Shown: one piece after another, positions 1 to 8,212 of the stretch | Layout: each line of letters opens with the position of its first letter | How positions within the stretch are numbered: position 1 is the first letter of the stretch | Assembly: GCA_023253295.1 (NCBI GenBank) | Contig: JALRGZ010000322.1 | Span: forward strand, 1 to 17,951 | DNA length: 17,951 nt | Source: Flavobacterium sp. | GTDB lineage: Bacteria; Bacteroidota; Bacteroidia; Flavobacteriales; Flavobacteriaceae | Direction of reading: 5' to 3' | Made by a program: the position numbers and the translations under genes | Notes under the pieces: generated by a model | What the model was told of the DNA's origin: nothing | Database searches by the model: none | What the model saw: the letters and a program-made list of their open reading frames with translations, nothing else

Positions 1-78
1 TTCTGATAGCTTGGTCAACTGATGTGATTTTTTACCAGAGCCTTCAGATATGGTAGAGGCGATTGCAGCCGCGGTCAT
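1..78 (-). CDS. Unrecognised reading-frame fragment, open to the window edge
   Basis: This minus-strand frame starts with ATG at 78-76 and stays open for 26 codons to the window edge. It begins MTAAAIASTISEGSGKK. Its start overlaps the stop of the preceding minus-strand frame by four bases (ATGA, 75-78), an arrangement typical of translationally coupled genes and the main reason to think it is real. The base composition is richer in G and C than the rest of the window. I do not recognise the protein, and 26 residues are too few to name a family. It lies in the segment that appears joined to typA, so it may come from another genome region or another organism. Confidence 0.3.
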   Translation of the reverse strand, partial: MTAAAIASTISEGSGKKSHQLTKLSE

Positions 79-207
79 GGCTGGCTGCTTAGTCGCGACT
101 GTGCCGCGAATAACATGAATAAATAGGTGGAAGCTAGTGCATTGTTATCATAAGCTGTTTTCATTACAGGCATGGCAACATTGCGTCTATAGGGTTGGGC
201 AACATAA
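75..207 (-). CDS. Unrecognised C-terminal fragment, cut at the typA junction
   Basis: This minus-strand frame is open from the junction near 207 to a TGA at 77-75, about 43 codons. It reads YVAQPYRRNVAMPVMKTAYD and continues to LSSQP before the stop. The stop overlaps the next start as ATGA. Its 5' part is missing because typA sequence begins at about 208. The plus strand of this stretch has stops in all three frames, so the minus strand is the better coding candidate. No function can be assigned. It points away from typA and differs from the flanking Flavobacterium-like DNA in composition. Confidence 0.3.
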
Positions 208-1365
208 TCTTTTACAGGTCGTATCGCTATTGGTCGTTTAGAAAGAGGTACTTTAAAAGAAGGTATGCCAATCTCATTAGTGAAGAGAGATGGTAAAATT
301 ATAAAATCAAGAATAAAAGAATTACATACTTTTGAAGGTCTTGGACGTAAAAAAGTAGAAGAAGTAAATGCTGGTGATATTTGTGCTGTTGTAGGTATTG
401 AAGGATTTGAAATTGGTGATACTATCGCTGATTATGAAAATCCGGAAGCTTTACAAACAATTGCTATTGATGAGCCAACAATGAGCATGTTGTTCACCAT
501 TAACGATTCGCCTTTCTTTGGAAAAGAAGGTAAATTTGTTACTTCTAGACACATTCGTGAAAGATTGACTAAAGAATTAGAGAAAAATTTAGCGATGAGA
601 GTTGCTGAAACTGATTCTGCCGATAAATTTATGGTATTCGGTCGTGGTGTATTACACTTGTCAGTTCTTATTGAAACAATGAGAAGAGAAGGATACGAAT
701 TACAAATTGGTCAGCCACAGGTAATCATTAAAGAAATTGATGGTGTTAAATGTGAGCCAATTGAGGAATTAACAATCGATTTACCTGAAAACCTTTCCGG
801 TAGAGCAGTAGAATTTGTTTCTATTAGAAAAGGAGAGATGCTTTCTATGGAAGGTAAAGGAGAGCGTATGATTGTAAAATTCAATATTCCATCTCGTGGA
901 ATTATTGGATTGAGAAATCAATTGCTTACTGCTACAGCTGGAGAAGCTATTATGTCACACCGTTTTATTGGTTATGAACCATATAAAGGAGAAATTCCTG
1001 GACGTAACAACGGTTCGTTAATCTCTATGGAAAATGGAAAAGCAATTCCTTATTCAATCGATAAATTACAAGATAGAGGTAAATTCTTTGTTGATCCTAA
1101 TGAAGATATCTACGAAGGTCAGGTAATTGGAGAAAACTCTCGTAGTGATGATATGACAGTAAATGTTACTAAAACTAAAAAGTTAACAAACGTTCGTTCT
1201 TCTGGTGCTGATGATAAAGCTCGTATTGTTCCTGCAATTAAATTCTCTTTAGAAGAAGCTTTAGAATACATCCAAAAAGATGAATATGTAGAAGTAACTC
1301 CAAAATCATTGCGTTTAAGAAAAATTTATTTGAACGAAAATGATAGAAAAAGATTCAAAATCTAG
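208..1365 (+). CDS. typA: Translational GTPase TypA/BipA, C-terminal part (5' truncated)
   Basis: TypA (BipA) is a ribosome-binding GTPase of the EF-G family involved in ribosome assembly and stress adaptation. The visible part holds domain II (from SFTGRIAIGRLERG), the EF-G-like domain (EGKFVTSRHIRERL, GRGVLHLSVLIETMRREG) and the TypA-specific C-terminal domain (IPSRGIIGLRNQLLTATAG, LQDRGKFFVDP, ending RKIYLNENDRKRFKI). Family-wide similarity begins at position 208. The in-frame codon just before it (205-207) is TAA, and no start exists upstream. About 385 of the usual ~600 residues are therefore present, and the whole N-terminal GTPase domain with its G1-G5 motifs is missing. The first internal ATG (265) lies within domain II and is not the true start. 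A strong terminator follows 18 bases after the stop. The truncation is more likely a contig or rearrangement junction than a working short gene. Confidence 0.93.
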   Translation, partial: SFTGRIAIGRLERGTLKEGMPISLVKRDGKIIKSRIKELHTFEGLGRKKVEEVNAGDICAVVGIEGFEIGDTIADYENPEALQTIAIDEPTMSMLFTINDSPFFGKEGKFVTSRHIRERLTKELEKNLAMRVAETDSADKFMVFGRGVLHLSVLIETMRREGYELQIGQPQVIIKEIDGVKCEPIEELTIDLPENLSGRAVEFVSIRKGEMLSMEGKGERMIVKFNIPSRGIIGLRNQLLTATAGEAIMSHRFIGYEPYKGEIPGRNNGSLISMENGKAIPYSIDKLQDRGKFFVDPNEDIYEGQVIGENSRSDDMTVNVTKTKKLTNVRSSGADDKARIVPAIKFSLEEALEYIQKDEYVEVTPKSLRLRKIYLNENDRKRFKI

Positions 1366-1383
1366 TTATCTATAACTCAATAA

Positions 1384-1420
1384 AAAATCCCAAATTCCTT
1401 TTTATGGAATTTGGGATTTT
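1384..1420. terminator. Bidirectional hairpin terminator between typA and the adhesin cluster
   Basis: The arms 1384-1398 (AAAATCCCAAATTCC) and 1406-1420 are perfectly complementary over 15 bp, with a 7-base loop. A T-rich tract follows on the plus strand (to about 1427), and T6 follows the hairpin on the minus strand. It lies 18 bases after the typA stop and 13 bases beyond the stop of the convergent 1476-aa gene, so it can end transcription from both sides. Confidence 0.9.
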
Positions 1421-1433
1421 TATTTTTAAGAAC

Positions 1434-4400
1434 TTATCGTTTTAAACTAAAATGCCCTTTAATTTCTTTTCCTGTTTCAAGTTTTGCTGTATACCAATAA
1501 TCATCAGAAGGTAATTGTTTGCCGTTTAAAGTTCCATCCCATCCGAGACTTTGAGGATTGATATCCTTTATCAATTTGCCATAGCGGTCAAAAATATGGA
1601 TTACTGTATTTGAATTAAATTCGGTATTGATTCCTTTAATGTTCCAATAGTCATTAAAACCATCATTGTTTGGGGTGAAAAATTTTGGTATTCCTAAGAT
1701 GGCAACAGATTGGTTTGTAACACCGCAGCCATTTTTATCTCTTATGTAGACTTGGTGTATACCTGCGGGAACATTTTCGAAAAGATTTTCATCTTGATAT
1801 GAGTTACTGCTTTCGTCAAGGCTGTATTCATAATTTCCAACACCTCCGACTAAAACTAAAATGGAGTTGTTTTCACTTAATTCGTTTACTTCAATGTTGG
1901 TAATTAGAGCAGCTTCAGACGCTTTCACTTGAATAGTTCTGGTTCTGCTACATCCTTTTTGTGAAGTAACAGTTACAGTATATATTCCATTAGTATTGAT
2001 TTTTAGAGTAGGATTGTTTTGATTGTTTAGAATTTGATTGTCTTTTGACCAGAAATAGGTATAGTCAGTTGTAGGACTTCCATCTAGTATTGCTGCATCC
2101 AGAGTTACATAATAATTAGGGAGGTTTTTACAAATATAAGTATCGTTATGATGATCCACGTTGGTGTCAATATTTGGTTTTGGATTTACAATAAGAGTTA
2201 TGTGTGGGCCTAAACCAAAACAGCTATTGTCTAAATCATTATCTACTCTAACCCATATATTTTGTTGATTTGGTGAAAGGGTGTTTCGGTAGTTTGTAGG
2301 GTTAGTTATTTCATTTGTTTCAACCAGAGCATCAGCCTCTGTTTCATAATATTTTATAGAATAATTTGTATGAGGTAAAGGTAATAATGCTAAAATTTTA
2401 GCATTGGCACTACTAAAATCAAATTCAGTGATTCCGTCATAGTCATCGTTTGCTGAATCGATGTAATCGTCACAATTTTCAAATGGTATATTAAAAGAAG
2501 AAGGAATTTGAGTTGCTGAGACTATTAAATCAATTCTTGCAACTGAGAAACATCCGTTCGTGTTTTCTACTCTTGTCCAAACAATAGAACCATTGCTGGC
2601 TTCGTAAATTAAAGGATTTTTGATTTTTTTTGACAAATCGTTCGAATTAGCAGCTACAGCAGTGGTAAAGTAATCGAAGGTTTCATTTTCGTAGTTGTTT
2701 GATATTTCATTGTTTTTAACTGTTAGATTAAAACTGGTTTCCGCATCTAAATCTTCATCACATTGTTTAATCGTTGTGTTGTTTACAATTGGTAAATCTA
2801 AAACGCTTAAAAGTGCTTCGTTTGAAATTAACCCGCAAGTGTTTCCTGCTTTATTTAAAAACACGCGGTATTTGTAACCATTCATAGTTTGTTTGACAGA
2901 TTTGATTGTCAAAGTATTTGAGCTTACTCCCGTATATGTATTGTTGTTTGTTAGGTTTGTCCAATTTGTTCCATCGGTAGAAATTTGCCATTGTAAACTT
3001 TCAGCATTTGAAGAAATAGAAATGCTTGTATTTTGATTTAAACACGTTGGAATATCATTTGGATGTTTTGTGATTGTGATTAGTCCGGCAATTGTATAAT
3101 TTGAATTTGGAGTAGTGTAACCGTTGATTCTGCTAGTTACAAGTCCTTTGTTATCAACTGTTGGAGGGAATATTGTGCCTAAAATATGATTTCCCGTGCT
3201 GTTAGTAAATCCAGCTTCAATAACATCATCACATAAATCACCATCGCTATCAAGATCTCTAAAGTTTTTAATTCCGTCAGAATCTGTGTCTGTATTGTTA
3301 TTTCCGTTTTCTACGGAGTCATAAATTCCATCATTATCACTGTCTAAATCAAGATAGTCCGGAATTCCATCATGGTCAGTGTCAATTGGTGTTAAATTGG
3401 ATTCAAAAACATCATATAAACCATTGTGATTAGCGTCTGTTGTGTTTAAAGTAAAATTGTTAACTTGGCTTTCTGTTAAGTCCGGAATATCGTCATTATC
3501 ACTGTCGGTATCAATTTGGTCTTCAATTCCATCATTATCTGAATCTTTTGGAACACAAACCGCAAAAAGTTTTAATGTACTTCTGTTGGTTTCAGTATCA
3601 GAAAGGTTTTTATGGGTGAAACTAATGGAATTTACCAAATGTGTTAAAAATTTAAAACTTGTCGTTCCAGCTGCTAAAGGTGTGATTCCGTTGATTTGAA
3701 ATCTAATTTCGAAAGACGAGAATTCTGTTACACCACTTTCATAAATTCCATCATAATTGGTATCAATTAATAATTCATTATTGGGATTAAGTACAGTAAT
3801 GGTCTTGTTAATATCTGTTGAAATAATATATTCAGCATTAGGGTTTAATAAGTCGGAAGTATTTGCAGTCGTTACATATTCAATACCTATACTTAATGGT
3901 TTGATAAATGTTAAAGTATATTTTAAAAAGTTTTCTTTTCCAGCAGGAATTTCTGAAACAAAGCTTCCGTCAGAATTCCCTATAAATGGTGTGCTTGAAG
4001 TTGTTGTTGATGTATTTATGTTTCCAGTAAAAGAATTCGAATAACTGGCAATGGAGATATTTCCTGAGTTTAAATTGCTAAGGTTGATGTCCAGGTTGCC
4101 ATAAGATTCTGTGCAATTTGTAATTCCGTCATTATCATTGTCGAGATCTATATTGTCATTAACGCCATCATTGTCTATATCAGTTGGACAATTACTTACT
4201 GGAATATTGTCGGATATTAGGGTAGTACTACAGCCATTAATACTACCTTTTACTTGATAATATCCCGGTTGAGTAGGATTATAAAAATTTGAATTAGAGT
4301 TGTTAATGGCATCATTGTTAAAATACCATTGGAAAGTATCGTAGTTTAAAATGGAGTTAACTTTTAAAACAATATTAGGAATACAGGATAAGGTTTGGAT

Positions 4401-5864
4401 ACTGATTTTGTCCAAAGAAATTTCGGGTTTGGCATCAAAACCCGAATAATAGCCGCCATAGGTTGCGGCATTATTAGTTCCAAAGTAAGAAACGTAAACT
4501 TGACGAGTTGATTTTACAGAAATATTACCAAATAAATTATTGATAGTATATCGAACAAAATTAGGGTTTCCAGTGATTTCAACTGGAGAGGTATTGATAA
4601 TGTTATTGTTTATAGTAACAGTTGCATTTTTTTCAGTTATGATATTTAAACCACCACTGTAAGTTGTATTTCCTATGGATTCTATCATTGGAATGTTATC
4701 GACTATATTTGGAGTAGCACAATTTATAGGTGGTACAAAAAACAAGTTTTGATTTGCTATGGGATTATTTTGGGGATTATTTCTGTCATAAGGAGGTAAG
4801 TTTTGTTTCAATCCACCAATACATTGGTATGCAAATACATTTTCTGTAGTTCTTATATATAGATTATTGTTTATGAATTGTGCCCCATTAATAGCGACAT
4901 ATTCTCCTGCTTGTAGGGTATAACTAGGATTTATGTTATCGTTCAAATAAATATCCGTTTGAGGTTTATGAGCTACAATTATAACCCTTTCTATTTCTTC
5001 AGGGCCTAAACCTTTTGCGAAAATATATTCTTTACCTGTTTTTTCAAAAGGAACTATTTGATCAAAGCCGATATCTCTGCCAGCAGGCCTTAAAACGTCA
5101 TCACCAAAGTCAGCAACAACAGAACTATTACTACCACCAAATGATCCTGAATTAACAATTATCGCTTTGTTGGATTCTACAAGAGCTCCGATTATTTTGG
5201 AGCTGTTTGATATTGAGGAAGTTTCGTTTTGATTGTTTTCTAAGGCAATTATGTAACTTTCGTTTTTGTTTAAATTGATATTAATAGGACCAGTTACAAT
5301 TTCTCCATTGGCCAAAATCGTTCCTATAGGAATATTTGAGATACTAACAGAGGTATTGTTTTCAGTTGCCAGAATAGAAGCGAAATTAAGTAATGAGCTA
5401 TCATATAAAGGGTTAGTCATAGCGCCAAGTCTAAAAATGGTTCCAAGTGCACTATTTCCTTTTGTGACTAATCCGCCAGCATGATTATAACTATTATTTT
5501 CATTTAAACCAGCATTGACTCTAATGCTGCAATAAACTAAATCGTCAGCTTCAATAATGTAGCCTTTATTGATAATTTGCTCTGTATATTTTTTTGGTAC
5601 GAATAGTTGTGTATCATCTCCAATACCTATTGGGTAGATGTAAGGATTGTTTTTGTTTACTGAGGTGTTTATAATCTGGCCCCCAATAGCAATAATTTTT
5701 AATGCTACATTTTTAGTACTGGGAGTGGATATATATAGATAATGATCTTCTGCTTTTATACCTCGCTCCTGACTAGTTAGCGGAGGGATATAATGTGTCT
5801 TGCTAAACTGTGCAAATCCATTTAGTGTTGTGCAAATAAATAACAGTAATACTATTTTCTTCAT
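1434..5864 (-). CDS. Large secreted T9SS type B protein with IgGFc-binding-like domain and TSP3-type Ca-binding repeats
   Basis: The 1476 residues begin with a signal peptide (MKKIVLLLFICTTLNGFAQ, cleavage probably after A18). Residues about 90-470 resemble the bacterial IgGFc-binding domain (for example GFDQIVPFEKTGKEYIFAKG). Aspartate-rich thrombospondin type 3-like calcium-binding repeats occur at about 557-585 (DIDNDGVNDNIDLDNDNDGI) and 770-880. An Ig-like region (about 930-1000) and repeated Bacteroidota adhesin-like segments follow. A SprB-like repeat (about 1335-1385) precedes a type B sorting domain at about 1392-1476 (FFTPNNDGFNDYW, IHIFDRYGKLIK, LPSDDYWY, ending KGHFSLKR). By family knowledge the T9SS carries such proteins across the outer membrane to the surface or medium. 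The start lies 30 bases after the stop of a related secreted protein, so the two are probably co-transcribed. The ligand is unknown, and the IgGFc name does not prove antibody binding. Confidence 0.88.
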   Translation of the reverse strand: MKKIVLLLFICTTLNGFAQFSKTHYIPPLTSQERGIKAEDHYLYISTPSTKNVALKIIAIGGQIINTSVNKNNPYIYPIGIGDDTQLFVPKKYTEQIINKGYIIEADDLVYCSIRVNAGLNENNSYNHAGGLVTKGNSALGTIFRLGAMTNPLYDSSLLNFASILATENNTSVSISNIPIGTILANGEIVTGPININLNKNESYIIALENNQNETSSISNSSKIIGALVESNKAIIVNSGSFGGSNSSVVADFGDDVLRPAGRDIGFDQIVPFEKTGKEYIFAKGLGPEEIERVIIVAHKPQTDIYLNDNINPSYTLQAGEYVAINGAQFINNNLYIRTTENVFAYQCIGGLKQNLPPYDRNNPQNNPIANQNLFFVPPINCATPNIVDNIPMIESIGNTTYSGGLNIITEKNATVTINNNIINTSPVEITGNPNFVRYTINNLFGNISVKSTRQVYVSYFGTNNAATYGGYYSGFDAKPEISLDKISIQTLSCIPNIVLKVNSILNYDTFQWYFNNDAINNSNSNFYNPTQPGYYQVKGSINGCSTTLISDNIPVSNCPTDIDNDGVNDNIDLDNDNDGITNCTESYGNLDINLSNLNSGNISIASYSNSFTGNINTSTTTSSTPFIGNSDGSFVSEIPAGKENFLKYTLTFIKPLSIGIEYVTTANTSDLLNPNAEYIISTDINKTITVLNPNNELLIDTNYDGIYESGVTEFSSFEIRFQINGITPLAAGTTSFKFLTHLVNSISFTHKNLSDTETNRSTLKLFAVCVPKDSDNDGIEDQIDTDSDNDDIPDLTESQVNNFTLNTTDANHNGLYDVFESNLTPIDTDHDGIPDYLDLDSDNDGIYDSVENGNNNTDTDSDGIKNFRDLDSDGDLCDDVIEAGFTNSTGNHILGTIFPPTVDNKGLVTSRINGYTTPNSNYTIAGLITITKHPNDIPTCLNQNTSISISSNAESLQWQISTDGTNWTNLTNNNTYTGVSSNTLTIKSVKQTMNGYKYRVFLNKAGNTCGLISNEALLSVLDLPIVNNTTIKQCDEDLDAETSFNLTVKNNEISNNYENETFDYFTTAVAANSNDLSKKIKNPLIYEASNGSIVWTRVENTNGCFSVARIDLIVSATQIPSSFNIPFENCDDYIDSANDDYDGITEFDFSSANAKILALLPLPHTNYSIKYYETEADALVETNEITNPTNYRNTLSPNQQNIWVRVDNDLDNSCFGLGPHITLIVNPKPNIDTNVDHHNDTYICKNLPNYYVTLDAAILDGSPTTDYTYFWSKDNQILNNQNNPTLKINTNGIYTVTVTSQKGCSRTRTIQVKASEAALITNIEVNELSENNSILVLVGGVGNYEYSLDESSNSYQDENLFENVPAGIHQVYIRDKNGCGVTNQSVAILGIPKFFTPNNDGFNDYWNIKGINTEFNSNTVIHIFDRYGKLIKDINPQSLGWDGTLNGKQLPSDDYWYTAKLETGKEIKGHFSLKR

Positions 5865-5894
5865 TTGATAAAAATATAAATTATTGGAGTTTAT

Positions 5895-7742
5895 TTATCT
5901 TTTTAGTGAAAAATGTCCCTTAATTTTTTTACCATCTGTAAAAAACAAGGTAAACCAATAATCATCAGCAGGAAGTAAGTAGCCGTTTAGAGTTCCGTTC
6001 CAATTTAGATTTGAGGAACTGAATTGTTTTATGAGTTTTCCGTAACGATCAAAAATAGATATGGTAGCCAAGGGAAGCAGATTTAAGTTTTTTATAGTCC
6101 AAGTGTCATTATATCCATCCCCGTTAGGAGTAAAATAACGAGGGTAGTCTAAAATTATAAAAGGAAAAGGTATAGATTCATTACAGGTATTTTTATCTCT
6201 GGCATAAGCTATGTAATTTCCGGCGGGGAGATTTAAAAATTCGGGACTATCTTGATAAAAGATTCCATCTATTGAAAATTCATAATTTCCCGAAGCTGTA
6301 TATTCAATGATAGCGCTGTTTTTGTTATCTCCAAAATTTTGCGTTTGTACAGCTGTAATTATAGTTGTTGGATTTTGAATATTATCGCTAGAAATTTTTA
6401 GTGTTAATTCGGCATAATTATCACAATTATATGAGTTTGTTACTTTGGCAATAAGTATTTGTGTTAAAGATTGGTTACTGTAATTTTTTGTATTAAGGAT
6501 AGGGTTAGTGTTTGTTTGTGCATCAGTTAAATTCTCGTAATAAGTGACTTCACTTAGAGAAGAATTGTTGTTTGTAATTTGATTATCGGCTTCTGTTAAA
6601 TCAAAAAAATCTTTACCATCTCCATCAAAATCGCAATGTGCTAAAGTGGTATTCTTTAGAACAATTTCAGGGGTATATTCAATTTTTATTTCATTTGTAG
6701 CAGTGCAGCCAGATGGATTTAAAGTAGCTTCTACTTTGTAAGTTCCAGGGATGGTTGCAATGTAAGATGGATTTGTTTCAGAAGTTAACAATACTCCGTC
6801 TTTATACCATTTGAAAGTGTAAGTTGAAGGTAATTTAGTGTCAATTAAGTAAGTATCGCCAAAGCAAACCGCATTGTTTGTGGCTAATAATCTATCTGTT
6901 CCTAAATCGATTATTGAATTAAAACTAGCAGCTTCCATAAAAATAGCTGAGTCATAATAGGTATTTCGGTCATCGGCTATTACTAGTTTGATATGATAAG
7001 TAGTTCCAGGAGTAACATTGGTTTTTGCATTTAATACTTTGGTTTGTCCGGCGTAATTTATTGGGCTATTGTTGTTTGCGGAATTGTTGAATTGCTTAAA
7101 ATAGTCTTCGTTTTTTGCTGGGCAATTGATGGTGTTGTTAAAATTATTAACAAAACGAATAGCAGGATGGATGTTAAATGAAGAAACGGTTGTATTTGTT
7201 TCGGGAATTACAGCTAAATTTTGATAAGGACTTGTGCTCCCTTTTTCTTTGATTAGAAAAGCAAAACCATCTGAATAATTACAGGGATAGTCATCCTGAT
7301 ACTCATTGGATGCGAAAAAATAATTAAAGCTAATACTATTAGTCAGTGGAGTAAAATCAAATTCCAGTAAAGTTGCGTTTATCGAATTGATATTTAATGT
7401 CTGATTTAAATCGGTATCACCTAGCCAGAAATCATCTCCTCCTCCAAAATTTTTAACAAATGGCCCTGAGGATTCGGTACTGCTCCAGGTACTAAGGACT
7501 ATACCTGATTGAAATGGGAAATTAGAAGAGGTGTTAGTGAAAGTTCCGTAGCTGTTTTTCCCTGGACTAAATGTATCTCCAGTAACAGATTCATTTGTTA
7601 TTTGTAAACAAGAGCTGTTTTGTGTTAGTAAATTAACTAGTTCAGTAGCATTTTTATTATCGTCAATAATAATAGATTGTGCCCACAATTGCGAGCTCAA
7701 CATATAGAATAGAAAACAGATTATAATTTTACAGCTTTTCAT
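5895..7742 (-). CDS. Secreted T9SS type B protein with choice-of-anchor L domain
   Basis: The 615 residues start with a signal peptide (MKSCKIIICFLFYMLSSQLWAQ, cleavage near residue 20-22). Residues about 28-280 match the choice-of-anchor L pattern: an early ATELVNLLTQNSSCLQITN segment, a GIVLSTW segment, FDFTPLTNSISFNYFFASNE, SDGFAFLIKE and, near the end, YHIKLVIADDRNTYYDSAIF. An Ig/PKD-like segment (FKWYKDGVLL, about 305-355) and a SprB-like repeat (about 475-528) lead to a type B sorting domain at 533-615 (YFTPNGDGYNDTW, IFDRYGKLIK, LPADDYWF, KGHFSLKR). This C-terminus closely parallels that of the downstream 1476-aa protein, including the same last eight residues. It is expected on the cell surface or released by the T9SS. 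It sits between the two-component pair and the larger adhesin, with 65- and 30-base gaps. The binding target is unknown. Confidence 0.88.
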   Translation of the reverse strand: MKSCKIIICFLFYMLSSQLWAQSIIIDDNKNATELVNLLTQNSSCLQITNESVTGDTFSPGKNSYGTFTNTSSNFPFQSGIVLSTWSSTESSGPFVKNFGGGDDFWLGDTDLNQTLNINSINATLLEFDFTPLTNSISFNYFFASNEYQDDYPCNYSDGFAFLIKEKGSTSPYQNLAVIPETNTTVSSFNIHPAIRFVNNFNNTINCPAKNEDYFKQFNNSANNNSPINYAGQTKVLNAKTNVTPGTTYHIKLVIADDRNTYYDSAIFMEAASFNSIIDLGTDRLLATNNAVCFGDTYLIDTKLPSTYTFKWYKDGVLLTSETNPSYIATIPGTYKVEATLNPSGCTATNEIKIEYTPEIVLKNTTLAHCDFDGDGKDFFDLTEADNQITNNNSSLSEVTYYENLTDAQTNTNPILNTKNYSNQSLTQILIAKVTNSYNCDNYAELTLKISSDNIQNPTTIITAVQTQNFGDNKNSAIIEYTASGNYEFSIDGIFYQDSPEFLNLPAGNYIAYARDKNTCNESIPFPFIILDYPRYFTPNGDGYNDTWTIKNLNLLPLATISIFDRYGKLIKQFSSSNLNWNGTLNGYLLPADDYWFTLFFTDGKKIKGHFSLKR

Positions 7743-7749
7743 AGTTTTA

Positions 7750-7757
7750 CAAAGTTA
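7750..7757 (-). promoter_or_regulatory. Candidate -7 promoter box before the choice-of-anchor L gene
   Basis: Minus-strand TAACTTTG fits the Bacteroidota -7 consensus TAnnTTTG and sits 7 bases before the ATG at 7742. No matching -33 TTTG is visible at normal spacing. Transcription from it would start almost at the ATG. It may give the secreted genes extra expression independent of the sensor genes, or be a chance match in AT-rich DNA. Confidence 0.25.
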
Positions 7758-7807
7758 CTATAAATCTCTGTTTTTTAATACCTTAGTGTTTTCTGAAAAG
7801 ATTACTG

Positions 7808-8212
7808 TCAAACTTCATTTTCTATTAATAATGAAGCTTGTTTTAATTTGTCTGAATTAAGAGGTTTTTCGATGTAATTTTTGATGATTGAATAGTTTTT
7901 TGCCATTTCTAAATCCGAAGGATCAATAGAAGAAGAAACAATAAACACAATTATTTTTTTAGAAAATCTAATGAGTTTAAATTCATCCAAAAATTGCCAG
8001 CCATCGAGAACAGGCATGTTTAAATCTAAGAAAATAACATCGGGGAGCAATGATGGGTTTTCGGCATTTTTGATCAATTCATTTAAAGCTGTTTGAGGAT
8101 TGTGAAATGGAATAATTTTTTGACAAAAATTATTTCTTGAGATGAGCATACTAATTAGTTTTATTGATAATTTGTCGTCATCTATAATATAGGTCATCTT
8201 ATTTTTCATCAA
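7808..8212 (-). CDS. Single-domain response regulator (receiver only)
   Basis: This 134-aa protein is a CheY-like receiver with no output domain. The acidic pocket is D11-D13 (YIIDDDKLS), the predicted phosphoacceptor is D63 (DVIFLDLNMPVLDGW), the conserved Ser/Thr position is about S93-S94, and the conserved lysine is K116 (IEKPLNS). All catalytic residues of a working receiver are present. Its start overlaps the end of the histidine kinase gene by 14 bases, so the two are probably translationally coupled cognate partners. With no DNA-binding or enzyme domain it must act by protein contact or as a phosphorelay intermediate. An alternative start at M6 would still keep the full receiver. Confidence 0.92.
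   Translation of the reverse strand: MMKNKMTYIIDDDKLSIKLISMLISRNNFCQKIIPFHNPQTALNELIKNAENPSLLPDVIFLDLNMPVLDGWQFLDEFKLIRFSKKIIVFIVSSSIDPSDLEMAKNYSIIKNYIEKPLNSDKLKQASLLIENEV

Noticed and set aside
265..1365. A complete 366-aa TypA starting at ATG 265
   Set aside because: TypA similarity extends upstream to 208 and the ATG lies inside domain II, so it is a truncated gene and not a short complete one.
3220..3560. Tandem DNA repeat or CRISPR-like array suggested by recurring TCATTATC-type words
   Set aside because: The recurring words encode Asp/Asn-rich DxDxDG calcium-binding repeats in the adhesin. Spacing and sequence vary and no spacers are present.
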